DNA of 64,000 nucleotides, from positions 1 to 64,000 of the forward strand of contig JABUFD010000006.1 in NCBI GenBank assembly GCA_013314735.1, in the 5' to 3' direction. A program made the position numbers and the translations under genes. The DNA comes from Anaerolineae bacterium (GTDB lineage: Bacteria > Chloroflexota > Anaerolineae > Anaerolineales > Anaerolineaceae). Of the stretch, positions 42,801 through 51,540 are shown one piece after another. The stretch's first letter is position 1; each line of letters opens with the position of its first letter. A model generated the notes under the pieces. The model ran no database searches. It had not been told where the DNA came from and saw only the letters and a list, made by a program, of their open reading frames with translations.

Positions 42801-43949
42801 ATGAAAGTACGCGCATTGTTCTGGCTGTGTTTGAGTTTCCTGGCCGGGTTGGGGTTCCTGTTTGCGGCGCCGCAAACTGTTTCGGCGGCGGATGACCCCA
42901 TCCTGCCGATCTGCCTGCCGGATGCCTACCTGTACGACCCGCAGGACTGCCTGCCGCTGGGACCATCGCAGACACTGACCGAACTGGCGCAGGATGGGAT
43001 CCGCCTGCCGGAGCCGCCCCTGCCGATGCACCGCACACCGTACGCGTACAGTTACGTTGATTACCAGTACATCAAGGTCACCACCGAAGGGGCGATCAAT
43101 GTGTATGATTCCCTGGCGGGGGCGGTGGCGGATTCCCCGCTGCGCAGCATGCCGGGTGGGTTCCGCTACTTTTCCTACTCGCAGCGCCAGGAACCGCCTG
43201 AAGGCATCTATTACCAGGTGAAGACCACCGAATGGGTGTGGGGCGGGGATGTTTCCCGCGTGAGTGCCCCCAATTACCAGGGTCTGGTATTTGACCGCAC
43301 CCCGCTGCTCGATTTTGCTTTTATCATCGAAACCCAGACCGACGGCTATAGCGCCCCCGGTTACAATCAACCGCTGAGCGGGAATGTCTTCCGCCGCTTC
43401 GACCTGGCGTATGTCTACGAGGAAACCACCCTGGCGGATGGCATCTGGTACCGGGTGGGGGTCAATGACTGGCTGCCCAAGCGGGTAATCGCCGTGGCGC
43501 ATGTCAATCCCGTTCCGCCCGAAGGCGTGGACAACGGGCGCTGGGTGGAGATTGACCTGTTCCAGCAGGTGCTGATGGTGTATGAGAACCAGCAACTGGT
43601 GTTTGCCACCCTGGTATCCACCGGTGTGGCGCCGTTTTACACCCAGCCCGGGCTGTTCCAGATCTATGAGCGCAAGCAAACCGAGGATATGACCACCAGC
43701 GACCCGAGCGACTTTTACTATCTCGAAGATGTGCCCTGGACGCAGTATTTTGACCAGGCGCGCGCGCTGCACGGCATCTACTGGCACCCGTGGCTGGGGT
43801 ACAACAACTCGCACGGCTGTGTCAACCTCTCGATTGCGGACGCGCGCTGGCTGTGGGAATGGGCCGACAATGGCGATTGGGTGTACGTGTGGGATCCCTC
43901 CGGCGAAACCCCCACCGACCCATCGCTGTACTCCGCCGGTGGTCCCTGA
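42801..43949 (+). CDS. L,D-transpeptidase (YkuD family)
   Basis: 382 residues, exported (LFWLCLSFLAGLGFLFAAP signal, cleavage near VSA). The catalytic domain is at the end: HGIYWHPWLGYNNSHGCVNLS, with nucleophile C340 and its histidine H338. The substrate-side motif IDLFQQVLMVYENQQLVFATLVSTG precedes it. The N-terminal two-thirds has repeated SH3-like or WGG-rich segments (TEWVWGGDVSRV, NDWLPKRVI). It makes 3-3 crosslinks in peptidoglycan or attaches proteins to it. The stop codon falls in the first unit of a 24-bp tandem repeat, so the last residues (SAGGP) are repeat-encoded. Confidence 0.88.
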   Translation: MKVRALFWLCLSFLAGLGFLFAAPQTVSAADDPILPICLPDAYLYDPQDCLPLGPSQTLTELAQDGIRLPEPPLPMHRTPYAYSYVDYQYIKVTTEGAINVYDSLAGAVADSPLRSMPGGFRYFSYSQRQEPPEGIYYQVKTTEWVWGGDVSRVSAPNYQGLVFDRTPLLDFAFIIETQTDGYSAPGYNQPLSGNVFRRFDLAYVYEETTLADGIWYRVGVNDWLPKRVIAVAHVNPVPPEGVDNGRWVEIDLFQQVLMVYENQQLVFATLVSTGVAPFYTQPGLFQIYERKQTEDMTTSDPSDFYYLEDVPWTQYFDQARALHGIYWHPWLGYNNSHGCVNLSIADARWLWEWADNGDWVYVWDPSGETPTDPSLYSAGGP

Positions 43950-44033
43950 GCAACGTCGAAGGGTGGTCCCTGAGCAACGTCGAAGGGTGGTCCCTGAGCA
44001 ACGTCGAAGGGTGGTCCCTGAGTCTGTCGAGAC
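43938..44033 (+). repeat. 24-bp tandem repeat, three perfect copies plus one diverged
   Basis: The unit begins GGTGGTCCCTGAGC and ends GTCGAAG. Copies are at 43938, 43962 and 43986, with a diverged fourth at 44010 ending CTGTCGAGAC. It resembles the CTGAGCCTGTCGAAG repeat with CC changed to AA. The first copy contains the stop codon of the L,D-transpeptidase. Confidence 0.9.
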
Positions 44034-44057
44034 GCACCAACCATCGAAGGTCAGCCC

Positions 44058-46313
44058 TCAACGCAGCCCGATATTGTCCAGTGTAACCATCCCTGATTCA
44101 CTTTGATCGAACACAAAGCGGATCTCGTGCAGTGTGCCGCAATCGAAGGCCGGGTTTTGCGCGGCAAACCACGCCAGCGGGATTTCATAATGGCTGGGAA
44201 TCACCTCGGATTGCGGGAAGGGTGTCATCCAGTCCATTTTTCCCAGGCGGCCCGGAATGGGCAGCGGAAGAGGTTCAATCGCGCCCAGGCGCAGTGCGGC
44301 CACATTCCCCTGCCCGTCAATCACTTGCACGGTAAGGTCCAGCGCTTGCGTGCGAGGTTCAGCCAACGGTTTTACTGTCTGCGGATCCAGGTTGGCATCC
44401 GCCATGGAGAAAACCAGGGTGCTTTCCGTGCTGACTGGCGGGTAGTTTTCGCTGAAAACGAAGGTGTAGTGCGTTTCCTGCGCCGGCAATGTCCAACCCA
44501 GGTGGACGGCGTGGTTTCCAAAACCGCCGTATTTGGATTGCACTTCCTGTTCCTGCCATACTGTTAATCCTTCAGATTCAATCTTTGCCCCGGGCAGGCT
44601 TGCGGTGGAATAGTCCATGTCTTCTTCATAGGTGCTGATGAGGGTGGTGCGGCTGTCGCCATACAGGGATACCAGCATCACATCCGGCAGCCAGCTTTGG
44701 ATCGTGCGGGGATCCTGGAAGATGCTGCGGTAAGCATCCTCACCATGCAGGCTGGCTTCCAGGAAAGCACTGATGCTGACGCTGGCAATCTGCTCCTGCT
44801 CCGCCGCGGGCATCAACTGCGACAGGTTGAACAGGCGCATGACCGGTTCAAATAGATCCTTGCGTCCCCAGCTGCTGTTAAATTGCCCGTGGTTGGCGCC
44901 GCCGAGATACCATGCGGCCTTAAAATGATCCTCGCCATCCTGCCAGGCAAGACGTTGATAGGTTTGCAGCCCCATAAAAGTGAATACGTCCATATCCTGG
45001 GCACCATGCAGCACGAGATAATCGACATCGGCTACGGGGATACGTTGTCCGCGCGGTTCAAACTGTCCATCCACCGGGGCAAGCCCCACCAGGGCGCGGA
45101 TGTTGAAATCGAAATCAAATGGGATGGTTCCGTCATCAGGATGGCAGGGCAGCCGGTTGAAGAGCGCGGCGCTCGTGATGGCTTCACCCCCACGTGAATG
45201 CCCGATCAGGGCAATCCGGTCCAGGTCAACTTTCCCGTGGAAGGGATTGCCGCTCTCGCCATTCCAGCTTTCCCATACTGCCAGATGCTGCAACAGCAGC
45301 CATCCGCGCAGATCATTCTCACCATCGATATCATTCACCACCAGCAAATCCAACAGCGGTGACATATTGATGAAGTTTTCATCCACCGATACCACGATGA
45401 ATCCACGGCTGGCCAGCAATTCACCCAGGTAGGCATACCCGCCTTCTGAGGCATCTTCCATCATATGCTGGCCATGGACAAACAATACCAGCGGGAATGT
45501 CCCATCTTCCTGCGGATACCATACCTGGCCGTTGAGCGGCAATTGGTCAAGCCCAAAGCCCCAATATCGTTCCCGCAGCCTGCCCCAGTTTTCGATCAGG
45601 CCGGTGCCGTCCACGCTGTTCGTGCGCAAGCCGGCACCGCTGCCATATGCGGGGCGGCGTTGGTCTGTTCCGCTGCCATAGGTCAGGGTGGCTACAGTAT
45701 ACCCGCCTGGCAGTGCCGGATTGGTGAGGCCATATGGCATGGGAAGGCTGCGCCCGGAGGCGGGGAATGAGGCCTGCTCTCGCGGCGGCTGCCCGTTATT
45801 TAAAATCCAGACCCCAGCCAGAATGAGCGCTGTACCACTGATCAGCAATCCTGCCAGGAAGATCACACGGTGGTTTTTCCTGGTTGCCTTGCCCGGTTTG
45901 CCGACCAGGACTGCCAGCAGTGCCCCCACCACTGAAGCCAGGATCAGCAAGGCAAACGATACCGCCACAATGCCAATCGCAATCGAAACAGCAACCATCG
46001 CCATGAAAGCAACTGCCGGCAGGATCGACAAAAGGATTCGCAGGAAGCGGCCTGGCAGCAAGGCGATCAGTTTGAGTAGCGCCGTAAGGATCAAAGCGAA
46101 CAATGCCGAAAGCAGGCTGAAACCGGCGAAACCGATCAACCAGCGCAATGGCCCCGCATACCCGAAGGCACCGTATGAAAATGAAGCGATGATTACCACC
46201 GCCATGACCAGTGCGCCAATTTCCGCGCCGCGCCAGGCAACATTGGGGCGGAACAGTTCCGCTGCTTTGCGCGCGAACTCGCCCATGGCTTGTTTGTTGA
46301 ATTGAAGTTTCAT
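44058..46313 (-). CDS. Polytopic membrane protein with alpha/beta-hydrolase domain
   Basis: 751 residues. Five or so TM helices fill the first 170 residues. An extracytoplasmic alpha/beta hydrolase follows, with oxyanion region LVLFVHGQH (about 276-283), nucleophile S373 in GHSRGG, a likely Asp in VLHGAQDMDVF, and His in GGANHGQFN. A beta-sandwich-like tail of about 200 residues ends the protein. The HGQ and GHSRGG motifs resemble PAF-acetylhydrolase, dienelactone and cutinase-like esterases. The start follows GGGAGGG. The substrate is unknown. Confidence 0.75.
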   Translation of the reverse strand: MKLQFNKQAMGEFARKAAELFRPNVAWRGAEIGALVMAVVIIASFSYGAFGYAGPLRWLIGFAGFSLLSALFALILTALLKLIALLPGRFLRILLSILPAVAFMAMVAVSIAIGIVAVSFALLILASVVGALLAVLVGKPGKATRKNHRVIFLAGLLISGTALILAGVWILNNGQPPREQASFPASGRSLPMPYGLTNPALPGGYTVATLTYGSGTDQRRPAYGSGAGLRTNSVDGTGLIENWGRLRERYWGFGLDQLPLNGQVWYPQEDGTFPLVLFVHGQHMMEDASEGGYAYLGELLASRGFIVVSVDENFINMSPLLDLLVVNDIDGENDLRGWLLLQHLAVWESWNGESGNPFHGKVDLDRIALIGHSRGGEAITSAALFNRLPCHPDDGTIPFDFDFNIRALVGLAPVDGQFEPRGQRIPVADVDYLVLHGAQDMDVFTFMGLQTYQRLAWQDGEDHFKAAWYLGGANHGQFNSSWGRKDLFEPVMRLFNLSQLMPAAEQEQIASVSISAFLEASLHGEDAYRSIFQDPRTIQSWLPDVMLVSLYGDSRTTLISTYEEDMDYSTASLPGAKIESEGLTVWQEQEVQSKYGGFGNHAVHLGWTLPAQETHYTFVFSENYPPVSTESTLVFSMADANLDPQTVKPLAEPRTQALDLTVQVIDGQGNVAALRLGAIEPLPLPIPGRLGKMDWMTPFPQSEVIPSHYEIPLAWFAAQNPAFDCGTLHEIRFVFDQSESGMVTLDNIGLR

Positions 46314-46336
46314 CCCTCATCCCTCCCAAGATGGTT

Positions 46337-46366
46337 ATTGTATTGACAATTGCAAACAATTATAAT
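46337..46366. promoter_or_regulatory. Overlapping divergent promoter signals
   Basis: On the minus strand TACAAT (46342-46337) could serve the hydrolase gene. On the plus strand TTGTAT (46338-46343), 17 bases and TATAAT (46361-46366) form a second promoter pointing into a gene-free stretch and then antisense to the transporter gene. A GCAAAG/CTTTGC hairpin lies at about 46393-46414. Confidence 0.4.
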
Positions 46367-46515
46367 ACGCCAGAAATGCCACAGCGTTGCAAAGGGTGCT
46401 CCCGCTTTGCATGGGATTAGCCGCACCTGGTGTTTCCCCTCAACAAATTCGAGGAATCTACAACAAGGCGGTTCAGAACAGATTGAAGAATGGAACGTCA
46501 GTTCCCTGACTGCTG

Positions 46516-47589
46516 CTATGCAGAATGACGATGGCGGTGGTGTAGATCAGGAAGATGGGGATGGGTGTGTTCTTCTTCGGTATGCTGATGGGGATGTGAG
46601 TGCGCTTTGTCGGCAGCCATAACTGACGGGTGTGCATGTGAATGGTGTCCATCATCGTGGCGGTGCCAGTGTTCGTGCTGCAGCGCCGCATGCCGATGCA
46701 CATGGCCGTGGTCTTCGTTCAACATCAAAACTGTGCCTGCCGCCACTAACGGCAGCGACAGGAGGAACAGCAGTCCGGGCATATCGCGGAACAGGAGGAA
46801 CGAAAGCGTGATCCCTGCCAGTGGCGCGGTGGCAAACAATGCGCTGGTGCGCGCTGCCCCCAACCCGCGCATGGCACGGATGAAGAGTGTGATACTCAGC
46901 CCATAGCTCAGGCTGCCCAGCAGCATTGCGCCAAGGATCACGGGCAAAGCCGGCAATGTGCTGCCAGTCAGGAATGCCAATCCGAGTGAAAAAGTCCCGG
47001 CGGCCAATCCTTTGATCATCACAATGCTCAGCGGATCCTTGGCGGAGATATTGCGGGTGAAGTTGTTGTCCAACCCCCAAAAGACACAGGCTCCCAATAC
47101 GCCCAGTGAACCGAGGGTCATGCCCCATCCCCCATGTGGGTCGAAGGACAGCAGGATGCTGGCAGCCGTCATGAGCAGGATCGCCAGCCAGGCGCGCCTG
47201 CCGACGGCTTCTCCGAATATGGCTGCGGCGATCAGGGTGGTGGCAACCCCTTCAAAGTTTAACAGGAGTGAGGCACTGGCTGCGGGAGCCGCGCGAAGCC
47301 CAAACAGGAGCAGGATCGGGGCAATCACCCCGCCGGCGAGGCTGGCACCAGCCAGCCACGGCAAATCAGATTTCTGCAAGGGTGCTTCCTGCTGGGCTCC
47401 ATCCGTCTTCCGGCGGCGCAGGCGTTGAAAGAGCCATACCCCCAGGCCGCTGCCCAGGTACAGGAATGCCGCCAGGGGGATCGGATCAACATCACCCAGC
47501 AGGACCTTGGCCAGCGGCGCACTGGCACCAAACAACAGGGCGGCGGCCAGTGCCTGGAAAAACGGGAGTGCGGAAAGGCGTTGTTTCAT
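46516..47589 (-). CDS. EamA/DMT-type transporter with a histidine-rich tail
   Basis: 357 residues. Ten TM helices in two EamA repeats (AALLFGASAPLAKVLLG, SASLLLNFEGVATTLIAAAIFGE, FWGLDNNFTRNIS, ARTSALFATAPLAGITLSFLLF). The last ~65 residues hold 23 histidines, mostly as HxH (HGHVHRH, HSHPHQH, HTHPH, HHRHRH). Such tails bind Ni, Co or Zn in carriers and chaperones. DMT proteins usually move organic solutes, so metal export or sensing is an inference. The ATG at 47589 lacks a Shine-Dalgarno; a five-codon ORF (MVNYR) stops at TGATG and could couple translation. Confidence 0.78.
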   Translation of the reverse strand: MKQRLSALPFFQALAAALLFGASAPLAKVLLGDVDPIPLAAFLYLGSGLGVWLFQRLRRRKTDGAQQEAPLQKSDLPWLAGASLAGGVIAPILLLFGLRAAPAASASLLLNFEGVATTLIAAAIFGEAVGRRAWLAILLMTAASILLSFDPHGGWGMTLGSLGVLGACVFWGLDNNFTRNISAKDPLSIVMIKGLAAGTFSLGLAFLTGSTLPALPVILGAMLLGSLSYGLSITLFIRAMRGLGAARTSALFATAPLAGITLSFLLFRDMPGLLFLLSLPLVAAGTVLMLNEDHGHVHRHAALQHEHWHRHDDGHHSHAHPSVMAADKAHSHPHQHTEEEHTHPHLPDLHHRHRHSA

Positions 47590-47642
47590 CAACGGTAGTT
47601 TACCATGCAGCGATGCGACATGACGCGAATCGGTGAATCGTA

Positions 47643-48635
47643 TCAACCCAGCCCGATGATCGGCGGGCTGGTGAGGATCATCTCCTTCCACATCGCGCGC
47701 GCTTCGGGGTTCTGCGCCAGCCAGTCCTGCATCACAGTGAACAGCAAAGTGCGCCGATAGGCAATGAACAGGTCCAATTGGTCGACCCAGAAGTTCGCCA
47801 GCGGCTGTTCCTCGCGGTAACCCGCCAGGAACGGATCGAGGAAGGCATCCACCGGCGCACGGCTCACCAATGGACGTTCCATCCCGCCGGATTGTGAAAA
47901 CAACACCGCCTGCAGGGCGATGGCGATATCGGTCATGAACCAGTGGTAATTCGCCACATCGAAGTCCAGCAAGGTCAGGTGCGTTCCATCAAAGAGCAGG
48001 TTCTCGGCATGGGGATCATTGTGGATGAAGCCAAAACAGCTGCGGTCGCGCGGCAGGGCCTCGAGGTCACGGCGCAGGGCAGCCCAGGCAGCTTTAACAT
48101 CGTCATCGCGGCACCAGTCATAGAAATTCTGCCATTCCGCCAACCAGCCCAGGATGGCGTGATCACCGGTTTCATCGGTGTACACAGACCTTTCCCAGGT
48201 GGGGTATTCCTGGCTGAGTGCGTGCATGCGCCCGATCAGGCGTCCCCATTCGCAGTAGAGGGCGGCATCCCATTTGACATTGCGCAGCGTGCGCCCGGCA
48301 GCACGCGCCATGCGGTAGGCGGTAAAGCATATATCGCCGTGTTGCACTGTGCGGTGGAAGCTGCCATCCTGGTTCGGCAGCGGGTAAACAATGCGTACGC
48401 CGCGTTCACCGACAAAATGCACAAACCGGAGGCGTTCTTCCAGCACTGCCGCTGCAGCGCGGTCATCGGCTTGCAATGCCAGGATTTTTACCAACGGCGC
48501 GCTGTCATCACCCTGCACGTGATAGATTACCCCATCACTGTCTTCACGCCCACCGGCAAAGTATACCAGCGTGCCTTGCGCCAGGCCATACACCTGCGCC
48601 AACGCATTCACAACCTGTTCCGGTACCGCAATCAT
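47643..48635 (-). CDS. Aminoglycoside phosphotransferase/choline-kinase-like protein (APH family)
   Basis: 330 residues. The catalytic loop FIHNDPHAENLLFDG and the metal-binding LTLLDFDVA mark the APH fold (PF01636). The N-terminal lobe has GREDSDGVIYHVQGDDSAPLVKILAL. Natural substrates range from aminoglycosides to homoserine and fructosamine. Without close relatives, resistance should not be assumed. AGGAGG lies seven bases before ATG 48635; longer frames lack support. A nucleotidyltransferase gene precedes it 95 bases upstream on the same strand. Confidence 0.75.
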   Translation of the reverse strand: MIAVPEQVVNALAQVYGLAQGTLVYFAGGREDSDGVIYHVQGDDSAPLVKILALQADDRAAAAVLEERLRFVHFVGERGVRIVYPLPNQDGSFHRTVQHGDICFTAYRMARAAGRTLRNVKWDAALYCEWGRLIGRMHALSQEYPTWERSVYTDETGDHAILGWLAEWQNFYDWCRDDDVKAAWAALRRDLEALPRDRSCFGFIHNDPHAENLLFDGTHLTLLDFDVANYHWFMTDIAIALQAVLFSQSGGMERPLVSRAPVDAFLDPFLAGYREEQPLANFWVDQLDLFIAYRRTLLFTVMQDWLAQNPEARAMWKEMILTSPPIIGLG

Positions 48636-48730
48636 CAATGTTCCTCCTGCTGTTTTCGTTCTCCACAGACGATTATCCCACACCAGGGGGCTGATGCACA
48701 ATAGGTAGTAATGACCGGCTGGGGCAGGTT

Positions 48731-49513
48731 TCAGGAGATTTCCGCGCAAGCGGCGAGAACGGTTTGTAACAAGCGCACTGTGGCTTTTGCCCGTCGGACA
48801 GGATGCCTTGGGGTGCAGGCCTGGCCGCCGCCGCGCAGCTGAAGTGCTTCCTTAATCAGCGGGTGCCACTCCGCATCCATCCGCGCCAGGCCAAAAGCCC
48901 CTGCACCTTCCTTGGTGATCACGCCGCCTTCCGCCAGGGTGTACCATTGGCGCAGTATGCCCAGCACCGACCACTGCACGCCCCAATCTGTCAACAGCAT
49001 CACAAAGCGCAGCGGGTGGGTGGTCCACGGCTGCCAATATACCTGCTGGTTGCGGCGCACCCATGCCCGGAGGTCTTCAGCTGAGGGCTGTTGGTGACCG
49101 AGCTGGGGTGTTTCTGCCAACAGGGAAATCCGCTGCCGTGAAAAAATCCATTCACTGACCGGGTCCGGCGCGAAGGGCTCACACAGGCGCAGCCGCCCAT
49201 CGTGGGCCTCAAACCCCGCGCTGACAGCGCCGTTCTCGACCACGATGTAACTGATTTCCAGTTTACGGCGCGGGAAGGCCTGTGCCAGGCGGCGGTGGAT
49301 GGTTTGCAGGGCTGCCAGTTCCGGTGCGGCAGGCGGGTACGCCAGTTCCGCCAACACGTCAACGTCGCTGAAGCGCGGGTTGAAACCGCCCAGCGCGACC
49401 GAACCAAGGATATCGAAGGTGCGCAGCAGGCCGGGCAGGTGCGTATCAATTTGCTGGAAATATCCCGTCAGCAGCGGGTGCAATTCGTTGGAAAGGCGAT
49501 CAGGAAACACCAT
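48731..49513 (-). CDS. Nucleotidyltransferase-like protein (AadA-type)
   Basis: 260 residues. The nucleotidyltransferase signature ILGSVALGGFNPRFSDVDVLAEL supplies G-S and D-x-D for metal. The C-terminal half is helical (WVRRNQQVYWQPW, LLTDWGVQWSVLGILRQWYTL), the arrangement of aminoglycoside adenylyltransferases. It could adenylylate a small molecule. Next to an APH-like gene it might be half of a detoxification pair, but that is inference. The ATG at 49513 follows GAAGGG. Confidence 0.7.
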   Translation of the reverse strand: MVFPDRLSNELHPLLTGYFQQIDTHLPGLLRTFDILGSVALGGFNPRFSDVDVLAELAYPPAAPELAALQTIHRRLAQAFPRRKLEISYIVVENGAVSAGFEAHDGRLRLCEPFAPDPVSEWIFSRQRISLLAETPQLGHQQPSAEDLRAWVRRNQQVYWQPWTTHPLRFVMLLTDWGVQWSVLGILRQWYTLAEGGVITKEGAGAFGLARMDAEWHPLIKEALQLRGGGQACTPRHPVRRAKATVRLLQTVLAACAEIS

Positions 49514-49581
49514 GGCGGAACCCTTCGGGAATGATGTGTACGGGTTTAGCATACCCCAGTTTTCTTTACAGAAGCTGCCAT

Positions 49582-49646
49582 TACCCGCACGATTCTTGTG
49601 CGGGTAGCGCCGTTAAAACAATCGAACCGCCCATGGGCGGTTCGAT
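49582..49646 (-). terminator. Two hairpins after the ABC operon (one MITE-like)
   Basis: TACCCGCAC...GTGCGGGTA (49582-49606, 9 bp) and ATCGAACCGCCCATGGGCGGTTCGAT-type palindrome (49621-49646). On the minus strand the second is followed by TGTTTTA, so it can terminate the ABC transcript. Its core is hairpin A of the MITE-like family. Confidence 0.5.
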
Positions 49647-49674
49647 GGAATATTGATACCGGATTTCACACCAT

Positions 49675-51540
49675 TCAGTTGAGCACAAGCCCCAGTTCTT
49701 CCTGGGTTTTGCCTTTGAACTGGCTGATGTAGAGGTTGTAGTAGAAGCCTTTCTGCGCCAGGAGTTCATCGTGCGTGCCGCGCTCGATCACCTCGCCGCC
49801 GTTGATCACCAGCACCTGGTCGGCGTTGCGGATCGTGCTCAGGCGGTGGGCGATGACGAAGGCGGTGCGCCCTTCCATCAGCCGCAGCAGGGCTTCCTGG
49901 ATATGCTTTTCGGTGCGCGTGTCCACCGAGCTGGTGGCTTCGTCCAGGATCAGAATCTTGGGGTTGGCCAGGATGGCGCGCGCGATTGAAAGCAGCTGGC
50001 GCTGCCCCTGCGAAAGGTTGCTGCCGCGCTCAGACAGCTGGGTCTGGTAGCCTTCCGGCAGGCGGTGAATGAAGGTTTCGGCGTTCGCCAGGCGGGCGGC
50101 CTGGTACACTTCCTCATCGGTGGCTTCCAGCCGGCCGTAGCGGATGTTTTCCATCACCGTGCCGGAAAAGAGGAAGTTGTCCTGCAGCACAATCCCCAGG
50201 CTGCGGCGCAGGTCATCCACTTTGAGGGTCTTGATCTCATCCCCATCGATGTAGATCGTGCCGCCGTTGACATCATAGAAGCGCGAGAGCAGGTTGATGG
50301 TGGTGGTTTTGCCCGCGCCGGTGGGACCCACCAGGGCGATCGTCTGCCCGGGCAGGGCGTGCATATTGACCTGTTTCATCACCGGCACACCGTCCACATA
50401 TGAGAAATCTACGTGGTCGAACACCACTTCACCCTTCAGGTCGTCAATCGGCTTGGCATCCGGCAGGTCGGTCAGGTCGGGGGCGGTATCGAGCACCTTG
50501 AAGACGCGTTCCGCACCGGCCAGCGCCGATTGGAGCGAGTTGTACAGCTCCGACAGCGAACGCAGCGGGTCGGTGAAGCGCTGCACATAGCTGACGAAGG
50601 TGGCGATCAACCCCACACTGACCCCGCCGATGCCGCTGACGGCCAGCCAGCCGCCAATGCCCATCACCACGGCCACATCCATGTTGCTCATGATGTTCAT
50701 CAGGGGCATCAGCACCATCGAGATTGCCAGGGCACGGATGCTGACATCGCGCACTTCGCGGTTGGCATTCACAAAGCCGTCCATCGCCGAGCGGTTCTGG
50801 CGGAAGATCTTCACCGCGCGCTGCCCGGAAATGGTCTCTTCCATCACCGCGTTCAGCGCGCCGGTGGTGGACTGCATTTTGCGGAAATTCTTGCGCGACA
50901 TCATCGCGATGCGCGTGGTGACCAGGAACATGATCGGGGTGACGATCATCGAGGCCAGCGTGAGCCACAGGTTGAGGGAGAGCATCACCACCACCACCCC
51001 CACCACGGTCAACAAGTTGCCGATCAGCTGGGTGACGTTCTGTGAAATGGCGCGGTTGATGGCGTCAATATCGTTGGTGAGGCGACTCATCAGGTCGCCG
51101 ACCTGGTTCTGGTCAAAATACTTGAGTGAAAGGGTTTGCAGGTGGTCAAACAGCTGCTTGCGCAGTTGCTTGAGCATGCCCTGCGAAACGCCGGCCATGA
51201 TATAGGAAGCGATGAACTGCAGCAGGGAACTGCCGAAAAATACCGCCAGCATCAGCAGGGCGATCCGCCCCAGGCCGTCGATATTGCCCACATTGATGAA
51301 CTGGTCAATTGCCTGCCCCAGCAGGATCGGGTTGATCAGTCCCAACAGGGTATAGCCGATCACCAGGAACACGGTGACAACCAGGGCAGCGGTGTGCTTT
51401 TTGAAATAGGAAAACAGGCGGCGCGTGGTTTGTTTGAAATCCTTCACGCTCTCAATCGGCATGCCGCCCGGGCCGCGCCCGGGGCCGGGACCGCGCCGCG
51501 GTGAAGAAGAACTGCGTGAGTCTCTGGATGCAGTTGTCAT
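49675..51540 (-). CDS. ABC exporter subunit with consensus ATP site residues
   Basis: 621 residues. A Gly/Pro/Arg-rich N-terminal tail precedes six TM helices, then an ATPase domain: Walker A GPTGAGKTT, Walker B ILILDEATSSVD with catalytic Glu, H-loop IAHRLST. The signature is altered to LSQGQRQL. It pairs with the upstream gene, whose domain has the opposite pattern, making an asymmetric heterodimer like BmrCD or TM287/288. The ATG overlaps the partner stop (ATGA), so translation is coupled. Probably a multidrug or lipid exporter. Confidence 0.9.
   Translation of the reverse strand: MTTASRDSRSSSSPRRGPGPGRGPGGMPIESVKDFKQTTRRLFSYFKKHTAALVVTVFLVIGYTLLGLINPILLGQAIDQFINVGNIDGLGRIALLMLAVFFGSSLLQFIASYIMAGVSQGMLKQLRKQLFDHLQTLSLKYFDQNQVGDLMSRLTNDIDAINRAISQNVTQLIGNLLTVVGVVVVMLSLNLWLTLASMIVTPIMFLVTTRIAMMSRKNFRKMQSTTGALNAVMEETISGQRAVKIFRQNRSAMDGFVNANREVRDVSIRALAISMVLMPLMNIMSNMDVAVVMGIGGWLAVSGIGGVSVGLIATFVSYVQRFTDPLRSLSELYNSLQSALAGAERVFKVLDTAPDLTDLPDAKPIDDLKGEVVFDHVDFSYVDGVPVMKQVNMHALPGQTIALVGPTGAGKTTTINLLSRFYDVNGGTIYIDGDEIKTLKVDDLRRSLGIVLQDNFLFSGTVMENIRYGRLEATDEEVYQAARLANAETFIHRLPEGYQTQLSERGSNLSQGQRQLLSIARAILANPKILILDEATSSVDTRTEKHIQEALLRLMEGRTAFVIAHRLSTIRNADQVLVINGGEVIERGTHDELLAQKGFYYNLYISQFKGKTQEELGLVLN

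Noticed and set aside
42605-42895. 96-codon frame over the small-RNA candidate
   Set aside because: Starts with TTG without a ribosome site and overlaps both the terminator hairpin and the transpeptidase start.
43938-44033. Tandem repeat considered as a CRISPR array
   Set aside because: Units are contiguous 24-mers with no spacers, and no cas gene is present.
47643-49513. APH-like and AadA-like genes read as an antibiotic-resistance cassette
   Set aside because: No integron attachment site, no mobile flanks, and both families have many non-resistance members; family-level names are all the sequence supports.
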